A stretch of 64,000 bases of DNA from Bradyrhizobium cosmicum (GTDB lineage Bacteria > Pseudomonadota > Alphaproteobacteria > Rhizobiales > Xanthobacteraceae): contig NZ_CP041656.2 of NCBI RefSeq assembly GCF_007290395.2, positions 6,853,501 through 6,917,500 on the forward strand, read 5' to 3'. Of this stretch, positions 1-8,690 are shown one piece after another; within the stretch, counting starts at the first letter, position 1, and the number at the start of each line of letters is the position of its first letter. The notes beneath the pieces are model-generated. The model did not search any database, was not told the origin of the DNA, and saw only the letters and a program-made list of their open reading frames with translations. The position numbers were made by a program, and so were the translations under genes.

Positions 1-1355
1 GCGCCGGCGACCCAGCCGAAACGATCGGCAGGGACGTTCGACGCCCCCGTCACCGTGCCGAGCGGGTCGGCTTGCACGAACGTCGAGCCGTTTTCCAGGC
101 GTTCCCATGCAAGACCGGCGGTGCCGTAGAGCAGAAGGCTGTCCAGAGGTGACCAGCCGAGCCTGGCACGCGCCGTGCCCAGATACTTGACCTTCTCGTT
201 GACCGAAATACTGATCGAACCGCCGCCGCCGATAGCCCGGAAGAGGGTGTTGGAGGTACCCTTGATGTCCGCGGCGCTAAGATCGATCTCGAGGCCAGCC
301 ACGGCACGGCCGTATTGCCAGTTGTGACCCATATGCCCGCCGGCCGCCCAGCCCTTGGACTTGACGCCATTGATCGACGTCCCGTCCGGGAACATGAAGA
401 CGGTGCCAGGCACCGTGAACGGGTCGTCGCCCCAGCCATAGCCACCATGGACGCCGAGATAGAAGCCTGCCCAACTCGCCTGCGGAGGTGCGACGGGCGC
501 CTTGCCGTAATAGGCCAGGCTGTTGACATGCGCGGGCTCGCCGAATTTGTAGGACACTCCGGCGCGCACCATGTCGATGGTCTGCGATCCGGCCGTCGAG
601 AGCTCCGGGGTGAAGCCACCCACGCGGTTGAAGCTGGTCGCGGTCTGAATCTGACCGAAATCGTAGTGAAGATATTCGACGCGGCCGATCCAGTTCGGAC
701 TCCCGAGCATCATTTCGGCACCGACGCCCGCGACCCAGCCGAATTTGTCGATCGCAGTCTTCGTGGTGATGAGTTGCGTCGCCGGAGCAGCCGGCGGACT
801 GTCCGTCAGAAGACTGCTCGCCGTGACATCGAGCCGCTCCCAAGCCAGACCGGCGGTGCCGTACAGCAAGACGTTGTCGGTGGGCAGCCAACCGAGACGC
901 GCGCGGGCACTGCCGAGATATTTGACGTTCTCGGCCAGCGACAGCGTCACCGTCCGCGTTCCCGCAAGCGTGGTTTCGCTGATGCTGTTGCTGCCCTTGA
1001 TGTCGCCGGCGCTGAAATCGAGTTCGAGGCCGGTTACGGCACGACCGAACTGCCAATTGTAACCGGCGTGACCGCCATAGACCGCGCCTTGCGACTTGAC
1101 GCCGTTGATGTGCTGCGGCGCCGTGAAGGTGAAGTTATCGGATTGCGAAAAATCGTCCTTCTTCCAGCCGTAGCCGCCGTGCGCGCCGAGATAAAATCCG
1201 GCCCATGAGGCGGCAATTGCCGGCGGCGGCGCTTTGGTCGCGATCGGCAGGTCGGCGGCGAAGGCCGGTCCCGCGAGCGCCAGGAGCGAGGTGCCGGCCA
1301 AGAGCGAGCGGCGCAGGGGCGCCGGAGCAGACAGCAAATCGGCGGACACGGGCAT
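1..1355 (-). CDS. Outer-membrane beta-barrel protein with two tandem barrel modules (C-terminus beyond window)
   Basis: The reading frame is open from the start at 1355 to the window edge, so the C-terminus is missing (about 451 residues visible). A signal peptide ends at about residue 35 (ALAGPAFAAD). Two copies of one module follow. Each begins with a near-identical block, AASWAGFYLGAHGGYGW and then QASWAGFYLGVHGGYGWG, and continues with GRAVxGLE, VKYLGxARARLGW and LYGTAGLAWERL. These belong to the Omp25/Omp31-like OMP_b-brl family of Rhizobiales surface proteins, whose members are normally a single barrel of about 200-280 residues. Here the second copy starts at about residue 285. An in-frame ATG at 1373 is an alternative start. 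The role is probably structural or a surface porin; no substrate can be assigned. Confidence 0.85.
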   Translation of the reverse strand, partial: MPVSADLLSAPAPLRRSLLAGTSLLALAGPAFAADLPIATKAPPPAIAASWAGFYLGAHGGYGWKKDDFSQSDNFTFTAPQHINGVKSQGAVYGGHAGYNWQFGRAVTGLELDFSAGDIKGSNSISETTLAGTRTVTLSLAENVKYLGSARARLGWLPTDNVLLYGTAGLAWERLDVTASSLLTDSPPAAPATQLITTKTAIDKFGWVAGVGAEMMLGSPNWIGRVEYLHYDFGQIQTATSFNRVGGFTPELSTAGSQTIDMVRAGVSYKFGEPAHVNSLAYYGKAPVAPPQASWAGFYLGVHGGYGWGDDPFTVPGTVFMFPDGTSINGVKSKGWAAGGHMGHNWQYGRAVAGLEIDLSAADIKGTSNTLFRAIGGGGSISISVNEKVKYLGTARARLGWSPLDSLLLYGTAGLAWERLENGSTFVQADPLGTVTGASNVPADRFGWVAG

Positions 1356-1689
1356 TCCCTCGAATGGAAACATTCGGAAACAGTCCCGGACAATACATCA
1401 CGCGGTTCCCAGAAAGACCACGGGCAACACTACCCCAGGATGTCAAAGGTCCAAGACGTGCCCTGCCGGCAACAGTTAGGTGCGAGAAACCGCTGAAAAG
1501 TCGCGCCAAGCCGCAACCGATAGCTGCAACGGCTGAACCCGGCCAACGCGCTGACCGATGGCTTGTGCTGTCACCATCGTCGGAAAAGGAAATCGGGCGT
1601 GTACCGCCGAACGGAAATTTTCGGCGGAGCCGCCCGCTGAGATCATCTCCGCCATCCGTACCAAAGAAGGAGGCGGCAGAGAGAGATCG
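1356..1689. other. Intergenic region, 334 bp, no gene seen
   Basis: This gap separates the divergently placed left barrel-protein gene from the end of the PPOX gene; both are read leftward. Short frames here have no recognisable product or ribosome-binding site. The only structure seen is a hairpin with 8-bp arms (CCGCCGAA at 1604-1611 and TTCGGCGG at 1620-1627). It lacks a T-run, so it is not called as a terminator. The promoter of the barrel gene should lie near 1380-1450. Confidence 0.5.
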
Positions 1690-2301
1690 TCACCACATCG
1701 TTGCCGCAGCCCGCTCCGGCCAGATGCGGTCGTATTCCGCGCCGCCGACCTTGTTCTCGCTCATCTCGGCGAGGATCTGGCCCGGCGTCGGCAGGGTCTT
1801 GGGATCGATGCGCTTGTCGGGATTCCAGAGGTCGGAGCGGACGATGGCGCGGGCGCACTGAAAGTAGATCTCGTCGATCTCCATCACCATGACGCTGCGC
1901 GGCGCCTTGCCTTCGACCTTGAACGAGGCCAGCAGTTGCGGATCAATCGACAGTTGCGCGCGGCCGTTGGCGCGGACCGCATTGCCGGAGCCGGGGATCA
2001 GGAACATCAGCGACACCCTGGGATCGCGGACGATGTTGCGCAGGGAATCGACCCGGTTGTTGCCGCGCCGGTCCGGCAGCATCAGCGTCCTGGGGTCGTG
2101 AATGCGGACGAAGCCGGGCAGGTCACCGCGCGGCGAACAGTCGATCCCCTCCGGCCCGATGGTGGCGAGAGCTGCGAACGGCGACTTCTCGATGAAGATG
2201 CGGTAGAGCGGTGTGACATGGTCGGCGACTTTCACGGTCGAGGCATCACCGACGTCACCGTAGATGGCCTCGAGCTGTTCGACCGTCTCAATCACCGACA
2301 T
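1690..2301 (-). CDS. PPOX-type FMN-dependent flavoprotein (pyridoxamine 5'-phosphate oxidase-like), last gene of phn operon
   Basis: This 203-residue protein matches the pyridoxamine-phosphate-oxidase-like split-barrel fold, MSMEG_1061-type subgroup. Visible motifs are FAALATIGPEGIDCSPRGD near residue 42, LMLPDRRGNNRVDSL, NIVRDPRVSLMFLIPG and the C-terminal acidic EIYFQCARAI. Family members bind FMN or F420 and reduce or oxidise small substrates; the substrate here is unknown. The start at 2301 is preceded by AAGGAGAC overlapping the stop codon of phnN. The gap to phnN is only 10 bp, so it is very likely co-transcribed with the C-P lyase operon and shares its phosphate-starvation control. A longer in-frame start at 2448 would run inside phnN and is rejected. 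Confidence 0.85.
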   Translation of the reverse strand: MSVIETVEQLEAIYGDVGDASTVKVADHVTPLYRIFIEKSPFAALATIGPEGIDCSPRGDLPGFVRIHDPRTLMLPDRRGNNRVDSLRNIVRDPRVSLMFLIPGSGNAVRANGRAQLSIDPQLLASFKVEGKAPRSVMVMEIDEIYFQCARAIVRSDLWNPDKRIDPKTLPTPGQILAEMSENKVGGAEYDRIWPERAAATMW

Positions 2302-2311
2302 TCCAGTCTCC

Positions 2312-2923
2312 TTATTGTGCAGGCCGCTCCTCGTGCCAGCATTCATTCCTGATGACGCGCACGAGCTGGCGGCTGTGATAGTCCGCGCTGCCGGCATTGA
2401 GGATGGTGACATCGGCACTGGCCGAAGCGTCACTGATGCTGCGCGCAAGGCGATCTCCGATATTGCCGTCGCTGTGCCGGGCGCGGGCGGCCAGCCGCTG
2501 TGCCAGCACGTCCGGCGGCGCGGTGATCGCGACGACGACGACGTTGGCGTAGGCCTTGCGCAGTTCGCCGATCACCGTACGCGAAACGTTGGCAACGACC
2601 GCACGCCCGGCCCGGATATCGTCATTGATGCCGAGCGGCAGCGCATAGGAATGTCCGTGCGCGTCCCAATGCACGGCGAAATCGCCGTGCTCCTGCGAGC
2701 GACGGAATTCGTCGGGACTGACCGCGATATTGTCCTCGTCCGCGGAGGACTCGCGCGTCACGACACGGCGCGGGAAGACGATGTCGTGGTCGTCGACGCA
2801 GGCCGCCTGCGCCAGCCGCAGCAAGGTGTCCTTGCCGGCCCCGCTCGGGCCGACCACGAGCACGAGCCGGCCGGGGCCAATCTTACCCGCCTCGCCCTGC
2901 GTCATGGTCGTGGTCTCGCTCAT
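2312..2923 (-). CDS. phnN: Ribose 1,5-bisphosphate phosphokinase PhnN
   Basis: PhnN phosphorylates ribose 1,5-bisphosphate with ATP to give phosphoribosyl diphosphate (PRPP), salvaging the sugar released by C-P lyase. The 203-residue protein has a guanylate-kinase-like P-loop, VVGPSGAGKDTLL, at about residues 22-34, followed by DIVFPRRVVTRES and the substrate-binding PDEFRRSQEHGDFAVHWDAHG region. Its length fits the family (E. coli 185). The start overlaps the phnM stop by 4 bp (ATGA), indicating translational coupling. Confidence 0.95.
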   Translation of the reverse strand: MSETTTMTQGEAGKIGPGRLVLVVGPSGAGKDTLLRLAQAACVDDHDIVFPRRVVTRESSADEDNIAVSPDEFRRSQEHGDFAVHWDAHGHSYALPLGINDDIRAGRAVVANVSRTVIGELRKAYANVVVVAITAPPDVLAQRLAARARHSDGNIGDRLARSISDASASADVTILNAGSADYHSRQLVRVIRNECWHEERPAQ

Positions 2924-4077
2924 GCGACGCGGGTTCCTTCGCGCCAGACGCTTCGAACGACCGGAACCTGGCCGGCAACGTGCACGCGGATCAGATCGGC
3001 GCGCTTGCCGGTTGCGACCTCGCCGCGATCGGTGAGGCCAACCGCCTCGGCGGGGGCCTTGGTCACGGTACGAACCGCCGCCGGAAGGCTGATCGCGGGC
3101 ACATGCTCGGGCAGTTGCAGCGCGGCCATCAGCAGGCTCGACGGAATGTAGTCCGACGACAGGATATCGAGCAGGCCTTCACGGGCAAGATCGACCGCGG
3201 CGATGTTGCCGGAATGCGAGCCACCCCGCACGACGTTCGGCGCCCCCATCAGGATGTCGATGCCGGCCTGATGCAGTCCGCGCGCGGCTTCCAGCGTGGT
3301 CGGGAATTCGGCCACCGACACGCGATCGCGCACGGCGTCCACGACGTTCTCCTCGGTGGTGTCGTCGTGGCTCGCGAGCGGAATGTTGTACTTGTGCGCC
3401 AGCGACACGATCTCGCGCATGTTGGCCGCGGCATATTTCTTCTGATATTCGAAGCGCTTTGCGAACAGCTCGTCGAGCTCGGCGTCTGTCTTGCCGCCGC
3501 CCTTGCCGCGGTAATAGTCGCGCAGCTTGACCTCGTCGCGGAACTGGCGCTGGCCGGGCGTGTGGTCCATCAGCGACATCAGCCGCACGTCGGGACGGTC
3601 GATCAGCTCCTTGGCCTCCTCGACCACGCTCGGCATCGGAATCTCGCAGCGCAGATGCAGGAAGTGGTCGGCCCGCAGCAGGTCGGCATCGCGTGCGGTC
3701 GTGATCGCCGCGGCGAGCACGCCGGCCCGGCCATCGACTTCCTCGGCGCCATCCTCGCGCCAGACCCGGAGCGAATCGAACACGGTGGTGATGCCTGAGG
3801 TCGCCAGCTGGCCGTCATAGGAGATTACGGCCGCGACCGGATTCCAGAACACCTTAGGGCGCGGCACGTAATGCGCTTCAAGATGGTCGGTGTGCAGCTC
3901 GATCAGGCCGGGCATGATGAGGTCGCCGCCGACGTCCTCCGCGCCGGCCGGGGCCCTGCCGTCGCCGATCTCGGCAATGCGACCACCCGCGAGAGCAAGC
4001 CAGCCCTGCTCGATCACCCGGTCAGCCAGCACGATCCTGGCATTGGCAATCACGGTATCCTTCGGCTTGGCGTTCAT
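2920..4077 (-). CDS. phnM: Alpha-D-ribose 1-methylphosphonate 5-triphosphate diphosphatase PhnM
   Basis: PhnM is an amidohydrolase-superfamily enzyme that removes pyrophosphate from alkylphosphonate ribose triphosphate, making the substrate of PhnJ. The 385-residue protein carries the first metal motif LIELHTDHLEAHYVPRP at about residues 57-73, then SLMDHTPGQRQ, the SHDDTTEE motif, [13 protein letters not shown] and LSSDYIPSSLL near the C-terminus. These are canonical for PhnM of C-P lyase operons. It lies 11 bp downstream of phnL and overlaps phnN. A second, more divergent PhnM is encoded at 14132-15325, so this copy is the likely core-pathway enzyme. Confidence 0.96.
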   Translation of the reverse strand: MNAKPKDTVIANARIVLADRVIEQGWLALAGGRIAEIGDGRAPAGAEDVGGDLIMPGLIELHTDHLEAHYVPRPKVFWNPVAAVISYDGQLATSGITTVFDSLRVWREDGAEEVDGRAGVLAAAITTARDADLLRADHFLHLRCEIPMPSVVEEAKELIDRPDVRLMSLMDHTPGQRQFRDEVKLRDYYRGKGGGKTDAELDELFAKRFEYQKKYAAANMREIVSLAHKYNIPLASHDDTTEENVVDAVRDRVSVAEFPTTLEAARGLHQAGIDILMGAPNVVRGGSHSGNIAAVDLAREGLLDILSSDYIPSSLLMAALQLPEHVPAISLPAAVRTVTKAPAEAVGLTDRGEVATGKRADLIRVHVAGQVPVVRSVWREGTRVA

Positions 4078-4088
4078 TTCGATGTCCT

Positions 4089-4799
4089 TCAGGCCGCGGC
4101 AGCAAAGCTGGTGACGTCAACGACGCGGTCGGCAATCAAATGGCGGATTTCGTCGTCATGGACAATGGCGACCATGGCGACGCCCTGGCGCTTTTTCTCG
4201 GCCACCAGCTCGACCACGACGGCGCGGTTGGCGGCATCGAGCGAGGCGGTCGGCTCGTCGAGCAGCAGAATCGGCAACTCCGAGATGAAGCCGCGCGCGA
4301 TGTTGACGCGCTGCTGCTCGCCGCCGGAGAAGGTCGCCGGCGGAAGCTGCCAGAGCCGCTCGGGGATGTTGAGGCGATGCAGCAACTGGCCGGCGCGCGC
4401 CTGCGCATCGGCGCGGGCCATGCCGTTCACGATCAAGGGCTCGGCGACGACGTCGATGGTCGCAACGCGCGGCACCGCGCGCAGGAACTGACTGACATAG
4501 CCGATGGTCGCACGGCGGACGTTGAGGACCTGCCGCGGCTCGGCGGTGGCGAGATCGATCACCGCACCGCGATGGCGGATGCCGATGCGGCCGGAGTCGC
4601 AGCGGTAATTGCCGAAGATCATCTTCAGGATCGACGACTTGCCGGCGCCCGATGGCCCCGACAGCACGACGCATTCGCTCGCTTCGACGCGGAAGGTCAC
4701 GCCGCTCACGACGGGCAATTCGATGCCGCCCTGCAGGTGCATCGTAAAGGTCTTGTTGGCGTTGGCGACGTCGATCATGGCGGTCATCGGGGTGCTCAT
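4089..4799 (-). CDS. phnL: C-P lyase ATP-binding protein PhnL
   Basis: PhnL is an ABC-type ATPase of the C-P lyase complex; with PhnI, PhnG and PhnH it installs the phosphonate on ribose triphosphate in place of adenine. The 236-residue protein has Walker A GPSGAGKSS at about residues 50-58, the family-typical FLRAVPRVAT segment, the signature TFSGGEQQRVNIARGF and Walker B LLLDEPTASLDA. There are no membrane segments, as expected for a soluble complex subunit. It overlaps the end of phnK by 4 bp. Confidence 0.96.
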   Translation of the reverse strand: MSTPMTAMIDVANANKTFTMHLQGGIELPVVSGVTFRVEASECVVLSGPSGAGKSSILKMIFGNYRCDSGRIGIRHRGAVIDLATAEPRQVLNVRRATIGYVSQFLRAVPRVATIDVVAEPLIVNGMARADAQARAGQLLHRLNIPERLWQLPPATFSGGEQQRVNIARGFISELPILLLDEPTASLDAANRAVVVELVAEKKRQGVAMVAIVHDDEIRHLIADRVVDVTSFAAAA

Positions 4800-5593
4800 G
4801 GCGGCAGAATCGAGGAGACGAGAAGCTGCGTATAGGGCTCGCGGGGATCGTCGAGCACCTGGTCGGTGAGGCCGGTCTCGATGACGCGGCCGCCCTTCAT
4901 CACCATCACGCGGTGCGACAACAATCGCGCGACGGCGAGATCGTGGGTGACGATGACGACCGCGAGGCCCAGCTCCGAGACGAGACTGCGCACGAGGTCG
5001 AGCAAGCGCGCCTGCACGGATACGTCCAGACCGCCGGTCGGCTCATCCATGAACACCAGCCGCGGCTCGGTGACGAGGTTGCGGGCGATCTGGAGACGCT
5101 GGCGCATGCCGCCGGAATAGGTCCGCGGCGCATCGTCGATGCGAGCGATGTCGATCTCGACGCGGGTCAGCCAGTCCGACGCGGTGTCGCGGATGCGGCC
5201 GTAGTGATTCCAGCCCACGGCCATCAGCCGCTCGCCGACATTGGCGCCGGCGGAGACCGCCATGCGCAGTCCCTGCGCTGGATCCTGATGCACGAACCCC
5301 CAATCGGTACGGAACAGGAAACGCCGCTCGGCCTCGCCGAGCGTGGCGAGATCGCGGGTGATGCCGTCGCGCATCCGGTAGGACACATGGCCGGCACTGG
5401 CCGCGAGCTGGCCCGACAGCAATTGGAGCAGCGTCGACTTGCCCGACCCGGACTCGCCGACGATCGCCAGCACCTCGCCGGGATAGAGCGAGAACGACAC
5501 GTCGCGGCACGCGGCGATGCGGCCGTAGGACTTGCTGAGGGACTGCGCGACCAGCAGCGGCTCGTCGGTCTCGAGCATGTCTTGATCAGCCAT
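4796..5593 (-). CDS. phnK: C-P lyase ATP-binding protein PhnK
   Basis: PhnK is the ABC ATPase that docks on the PhnGHIJ core. The start at 5593 gives 265 residues and is preceded by AAGGAGGCTCAA. An upstream in-frame start at 5845 would lie inside phnJ and gives an unrelated basic N-terminus. Visible motifs are Walker A VGESGSGKST, the Q-loop region WGFVHQDPAQGLRM characteristic of PhnK, signature TYSGGMRQRLQIARNL and Walker B LVFMDEPTGGLDVS. The 5' end overlaps phnJ by 8 bp. Confidence 0.96.
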   Translation of the reverse strand: MADQDMLETDEPLLVAQSLSKSYGRIAACRDVSFSLYPGEVLAIVGESGSGKSTLLQLLSGQLAASAGHVSYRMRDGITRDLATLGEAERRFLFRTDWGFVHQDPAQGLRMAVSAGANVGERLMAVGWNHYGRIRDTASDWLTRVEIDIARIDDAPRTYSGGMRQRLQIARNLVTEPRLVFMDEPTGGLDVSVQARLLDLVRSLVSELGLAVVIVTHDLAVARLLSHRVMVMKGGRVIETGLTDQVLDDPREPYTQLLVSSILPP

Positions 5594-6482
5594 TTGAGCC
5601 TCCTTGCGCCTTCTCCTTGTACGGCGCAGCGCTCTCGCTGCCGTGGTGGCCGGCGGCCTGGCGCCCCTCGCAATAGTCGGTGTCCGAGCAGACGAACATC
5701 CGCCCGCCCTTGTCGTCGGTGACGATCTCGTCGAGGTAGGAATTTTCGGCCGCGCACAGCGCACAGGGCGCGTTGAAACGATAGGGCTCGAACGGGTGAT
5801 CCTCGAAATCGAGCGAGACCACCTGCGTGTAAGGCGGGATCGCATAGATGCGCTTCTCGCGGCCGGCGCCGAACAATTGCAGCGCCGGGCAATTGTCCAT
5901 CTTGGGATTGTCGAATTTCGGCGTCGGCGACGGGTCCATCACGTAGCGCGCATTCACCTTCACCGGATAGGCGTAGGCGGTCGCGATATGGCCAAAGCGG
6001 GCGATGTCCTCGTAGAGCTTGACGTGCATCAGGCCGTATTCGGCGAGCGCGTGCATGCGCCGCGTCTCGGTCTCGCGCGGCTCGAGGAAACGCAGCGGCT
6101 CCGGAATCGGCACCTGGTAGACCAGCACCTGATTCTCTTGCAGCGCCGTCTCCGGGATACGGTGACGGGTCTGGATCACGGTCGCCTCATTCGTCGCCGT
6201 GGTCGTCGCAACGCCCGCGGTCTTGGCGAAGAATTTGCGTATCGAGATCGCATTGGTGGTGTCGTCGGATCCCTGGTCGATGACCTTCAGCACGTCCTGG
6301 GGGCCGAGGATCGCCGCAGTCACTTGCACGCCGCCGGTGCCCCAACCATACGGCATCGGCATCTCGCGGCTGGCGAACGGCACCTGATAGCCGGGGATCG
6401 CGATCGCCTTGAGAATCGCGCGGCGGATCATCCGCTTGGTCTGCTCGTCGAGATAGGCGAAATTGTAGGCGGGCGCGTTCAT
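5586..6482 (-). CDS. phnJ: C-P lyase catalytic subunit PhnJ (radical SAM)
   Basis: PhnJ cleaves the carbon-phosphorus bond of ribose-linked phosphonate, using S-adenosylmethionine and a [4Fe-4S] cluster to make a glycyl/thiyl radical. In the 298-residue protein the iron-sulfur and active-site cysteines are at 240, 243, 265 and 271 (CALC, then VCSDTDYC). The glycine that carries the radical is Gly31 in AIPGYQVPF. Both match the E. coli positions offset by one (Gly32; Cys241, 244, 266, 272). The PYGWGTGG and APCALCAAENSYLDEI blocks are canonical. All key residues are present, so the enzyme should be active. Confidence 0.98.
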   Translation of the reverse strand: MNAPAYNFAYLDEQTKRMIRRAILKAIAIPGYQVPFASREMPMPYGWGTGGVQVTAAILGPQDVLKVIDQGSDDTTNAISIRKFFAKTAGVATTTATNEATVIQTRHRIPETALQENQVLVYQVPIPEPLRFLEPRETETRRMHALAEYGLMHVKLYEDIARFGHIATAYAYPVKVNARYVMDPSPTPKFDNPKMDNCPALQLFGAGREKRIYAIPPYTQVVSLDFEDHPFEPYRFNAPCALCAAENSYLDEIVTDDKGGRMFVCSDTDYCEGRQAAGHHGSESAAPYKEKAQGGSNG

Positions 6483-7582
6483 TCCGCGGCCTCCTTCATG
6501 ACGTCGGGCGCACTGGCTTCCGCGAACTCCTTGCGCAGCTTGCGGAGCAGGCCGAGCTCGGACTGGAAGTCGACATAATGCGGCAGCTTCAGATGCTCGA
6601 CGAAGCCGGTCGCCTGGACGTTGTCCGAATGCGACATCACGAATTCTTCATCTTGCGCCGGGGCGAGGGCCTCCTCACCCAGCTCGCGGGCACGCAGCGC
6701 GCGATCGACCAGCGCCATCGACATGGTCTTGCGCTCGCTCTGGCCGAAGGCGAGGCCATAGCCGCGGGTGAAGCACGGTGCCTCGGTCGCGGAACCCTTG
6801 AACTGGTTGACCATCTGGCATTCGGTGAGCTCGATCGAGCCGAGCGGCACGGCGAAGCCGACGTCCTCCGCCGCGAATTCGACCTCGACCTCGCCGAAGC
6901 GAATCTCGCCGGCGAACGGATGGTTGCGGCCATAGCCGCGCTGGGTGGAGTAGCCCATCGCCAGCAGAAAACCTTCGTCGCCGCGCGCGAGGTTTTGCAG
7001 GCGCAGGTCGCGATCAGCCGGGAAGTTCAGCGGCTCGCGGGTGAGATCGCCGACGCTGGCGCCTTCCTCCGCTTGCGGCGACGATTCGATCAGCCCGTCG
7101 CGGCCCAGAATGTCGGTCACGCGCGGCGTCGGCGCGGTCGAAGCTTCCGCCGTCGCGGGCGCTTCGGGCACAAAGCCCTGGCCAAGCGAAGGATCAAGCA
7201 GGCGATGGGTGTAGTCGAAGGTCGGCCCGAGAATCTGGCCGCCCGGAATGTCCTTGAAGGTCGAGGACACCCGCCGCTGCACGCGCATCGCACCGGTGTC
7301 GACCGGCTCGCTGGCGCCGAAGCGCGGCAAGGTGGCGCGGAAGGCGCGGACCAGGAAGATCGCCTCGATCAAATCGCCGCGCGCCTGCTTGATCGCGAGC
7401 GCCGCCAGCTCGCGATCATAGAGCGAGCCTTCGCTCATGACGCGATCCACGGCGAGGCCGAGCTGCTCCGAGATCTGGTCGAGGGAGACTTCTGCGACGC
7501 TTCTGTCGCCGCGCCGCGCATTGGCGAGCAGCAGATGGGCATTCTCGATGGCGCGCTCGCCGCCCTTGACTGCGACATACAT
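6479..7582 (-). CDS. phnI: C-P lyase core subunit PhnI
   Basis: PhnI is the nucleosidase subunit of the core; with PhnG, PhnH and PhnL it forms the N-glycosidic exchange that yields ribose phosphonate triphosphate. The 367-residue length fits the family (E. coli 354). Recognisable segments are MYVAVKGGERAIENAH at the N-terminus, AMRVQRRVSSTFKDIPGGQILGPT split around residues 145-168, the TREPLNFPADRDLRLQNLARGDEG segment and MSHSDNVQATGFVEHLKLPHY near the C-terminus. The gene overlaps phnJ by 4 bp and starts 2 bp from the phnH stop. Confidence 0.97.
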   Translation of the reverse strand: MYVAVKGGERAIENAHLLLANARRGDRSVAEVSLDQISEQLGLAVDRVMSEGSLYDRELAALAIKQARGDLIEAIFLVRAFRATLPRFGASEPVDTGAMRVQRRVSSTFKDIPGGQILGPTFDYTHRLLDPSLGQGFVPEAPATAEASTAPTPRVTDILGRDGLIESSPQAEEGASVGDLTREPLNFPADRDLRLQNLARGDEGFLLAMGYSTQRGYGRNHPFAGEIRFGEVEVEFAAEDVGFAVPLGSIELTECQMVNQFKGSATEAPCFTRGYGLAFGQSERKTMSMALVDRALRARELGEEALAPAQDEEFVMSHSDNVQATGFVEHLKLPHYVDFQSELGLLRKLRKEFAEASAPDVMKEAAE

Positions 7583-7584
7583 GC

Positions 7585-8193
7585 TTAGCTTCCCTTAACT
7601 ACGACCCGCGTTGTCCGCGGGATCGCCACCACGGAATCATCGGCGACCAGCACCAGATCGATGCCGCGCGGAAACAATGCCTCGTTGAGATGCAGGCGCT
7701 CGAACAGATCGGCGGGCTTGATCGTCGCCTTGAGCGTGGCGACGCCGTCGATGCCCGGGCCGCGCAGCTCGAAGCTGCGGCCCGCATCCAGGCTCTCGAC
7801 CTGAACGATCAATGTGGTCGAACGGTCGGGGTACTCGCTGGTGCCGAGCGCGAAGCGCTCGAGCGCCGGAAGCAAGCCGCCGTCGCTGATCAGCGCGAAG
7901 CTCGCGATCGAGGAGTCCTGCACCACCGGCGCGCCGGTATGGAATTTCAACCACTTCACCACGTCGGAGCTTTCCGACATTCGCGCATCGAGCCAGAGCG
8001 GCGTGTCGTGGTCGAACAGCGTCAGCGCGATCGCGGCGGTGCCGCGCATCATCGGACCGGGCGCTCCCGCCATCGGCACGATGCGCTGGACCGAGCCCGG
8101 CCGCGCCATCGCGTCCATGACCGAACGGAAGGTTGACTGCGCCGACAGCACCTTGTCGGCGAAACCCGGCGGCAATTCCGCAATCGTCGTCAT
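7585..8193 (-). CDS. phnH: C-P lyase core subunit PhnH
   Basis: PhnH is a PLP-fold-like subunit of the PhnGHIJ core complex without its own cofactor. The start at 8193 gives 202 residues, close to E. coli PhnH (194). Motifs are FRSVMDAMARPGSVQRI at the N-terminus, the central FALGTSEYPDRSTTLIVQV, and LRGPGI followed by FPRGIDLVLV near the C-terminus, typical of the family. Only 4 bp separate it from phnG. An upstream in-frame start at 8280 would encode an arginine-rich leader inside phnG and is not used. Confidence 0.95.
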   Translation of the reverse strand: MTTIAELPPGFADKVLSAQSTFRSVMDAMARPGSVQRIVPMAGAPGPMMRGTAAIALTLFDHDTPLWLDARMSESSDVVKWLKFHTGAPVVQDSSIASFALISDGGLLPALERFALGTSEYPDRSTTLIVQVESLDAGRSFELRGPGIDGVATLKATIKPADLFERLHLNEALFPRGIDLVLVADDSVVAIPRTTRVVVKGS

Positions 8194-8197
8194 GGCC

Positions 8198-8662
8198 TCA
8201 CCCCTCACCGCGCACCATGGTGTAGAAATCAACCTTCGTCGCCGCGGTCTTCGCCGCCGCCTGCTTGCGACGCATCGCAAGCTGCTCGCGCAACGGCGCG
8301 ATGATGTCCCGCTCGACCGATGCGCCGAAATCCCGCGATTGCACCAGCGCGTCGCACAACGCGATCAGCCGCGCCTTCTCGCCGTCGCGCCCGAGCGTGT
8401 AGCCGAAGCCGACTTCGCCGCTCGCAAGCCGCACCGCAGCGCGCGACACCGTGGCTTCGCCGAGATTAAACGGCGCGCCGTCGCCGCCGACCCGCCCGCG
8501 CAGCATGACGAGGCCGTTTTCCGGCGCGCGCAGATCCTGATGGGGTGGAAGCGCGAAGTTGCGGAGGCGGGCGGCGATCTCGCCCGCCTCCGCGTGCGCC
8601 AGCACGGCCATTGCGGCCTGGCGCTGGGCTTGCTGGGTATTGTGCTGGGTCACCAAATCCAC
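8198..8662 (-). CDS. phnG: C-P lyase core subunit PhnG
   Basis: PhnG is the small partner of PhnI in the C-P lyase core. The 154 residues are of family length and include the typical LPPHQDLRAPENGLVMLRGR split near residues 38-58, FNLGEATVSRAAVRL, and a C-terminal KVDFYTMVRGE. This is the first gene of the leftward operon that runs to 1690. Its upstream gap of 119 bp to phnF holds a Pho-box-like repeat (8732-8749) and the probable PhnF operator (8691-8718). Confidence 0.95.
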   Translation of the reverse strand: MDLVTQHNTQQAQRQAAMAVLAHAEAGEIAARLRNFALPPHQDLRAPENGLVMLRGRVGGDGAPFNLGEATVSRAAVRLASGEVGFGYTLGRDGEKARLIALCDALVQSRDFGASVERDIIAPLREQLAMRRKQAAAKTAATKVDFYTMVRGEG

Positions 8663-8690
8663 CGAGCTCTGTTGCGAAACTTGCCGAATC

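Noticed and set aside
1604..1627. Rho-independent terminator after the PPOX gene
   Set aside because: The hairpin has no T-run on either strand in the needed place.
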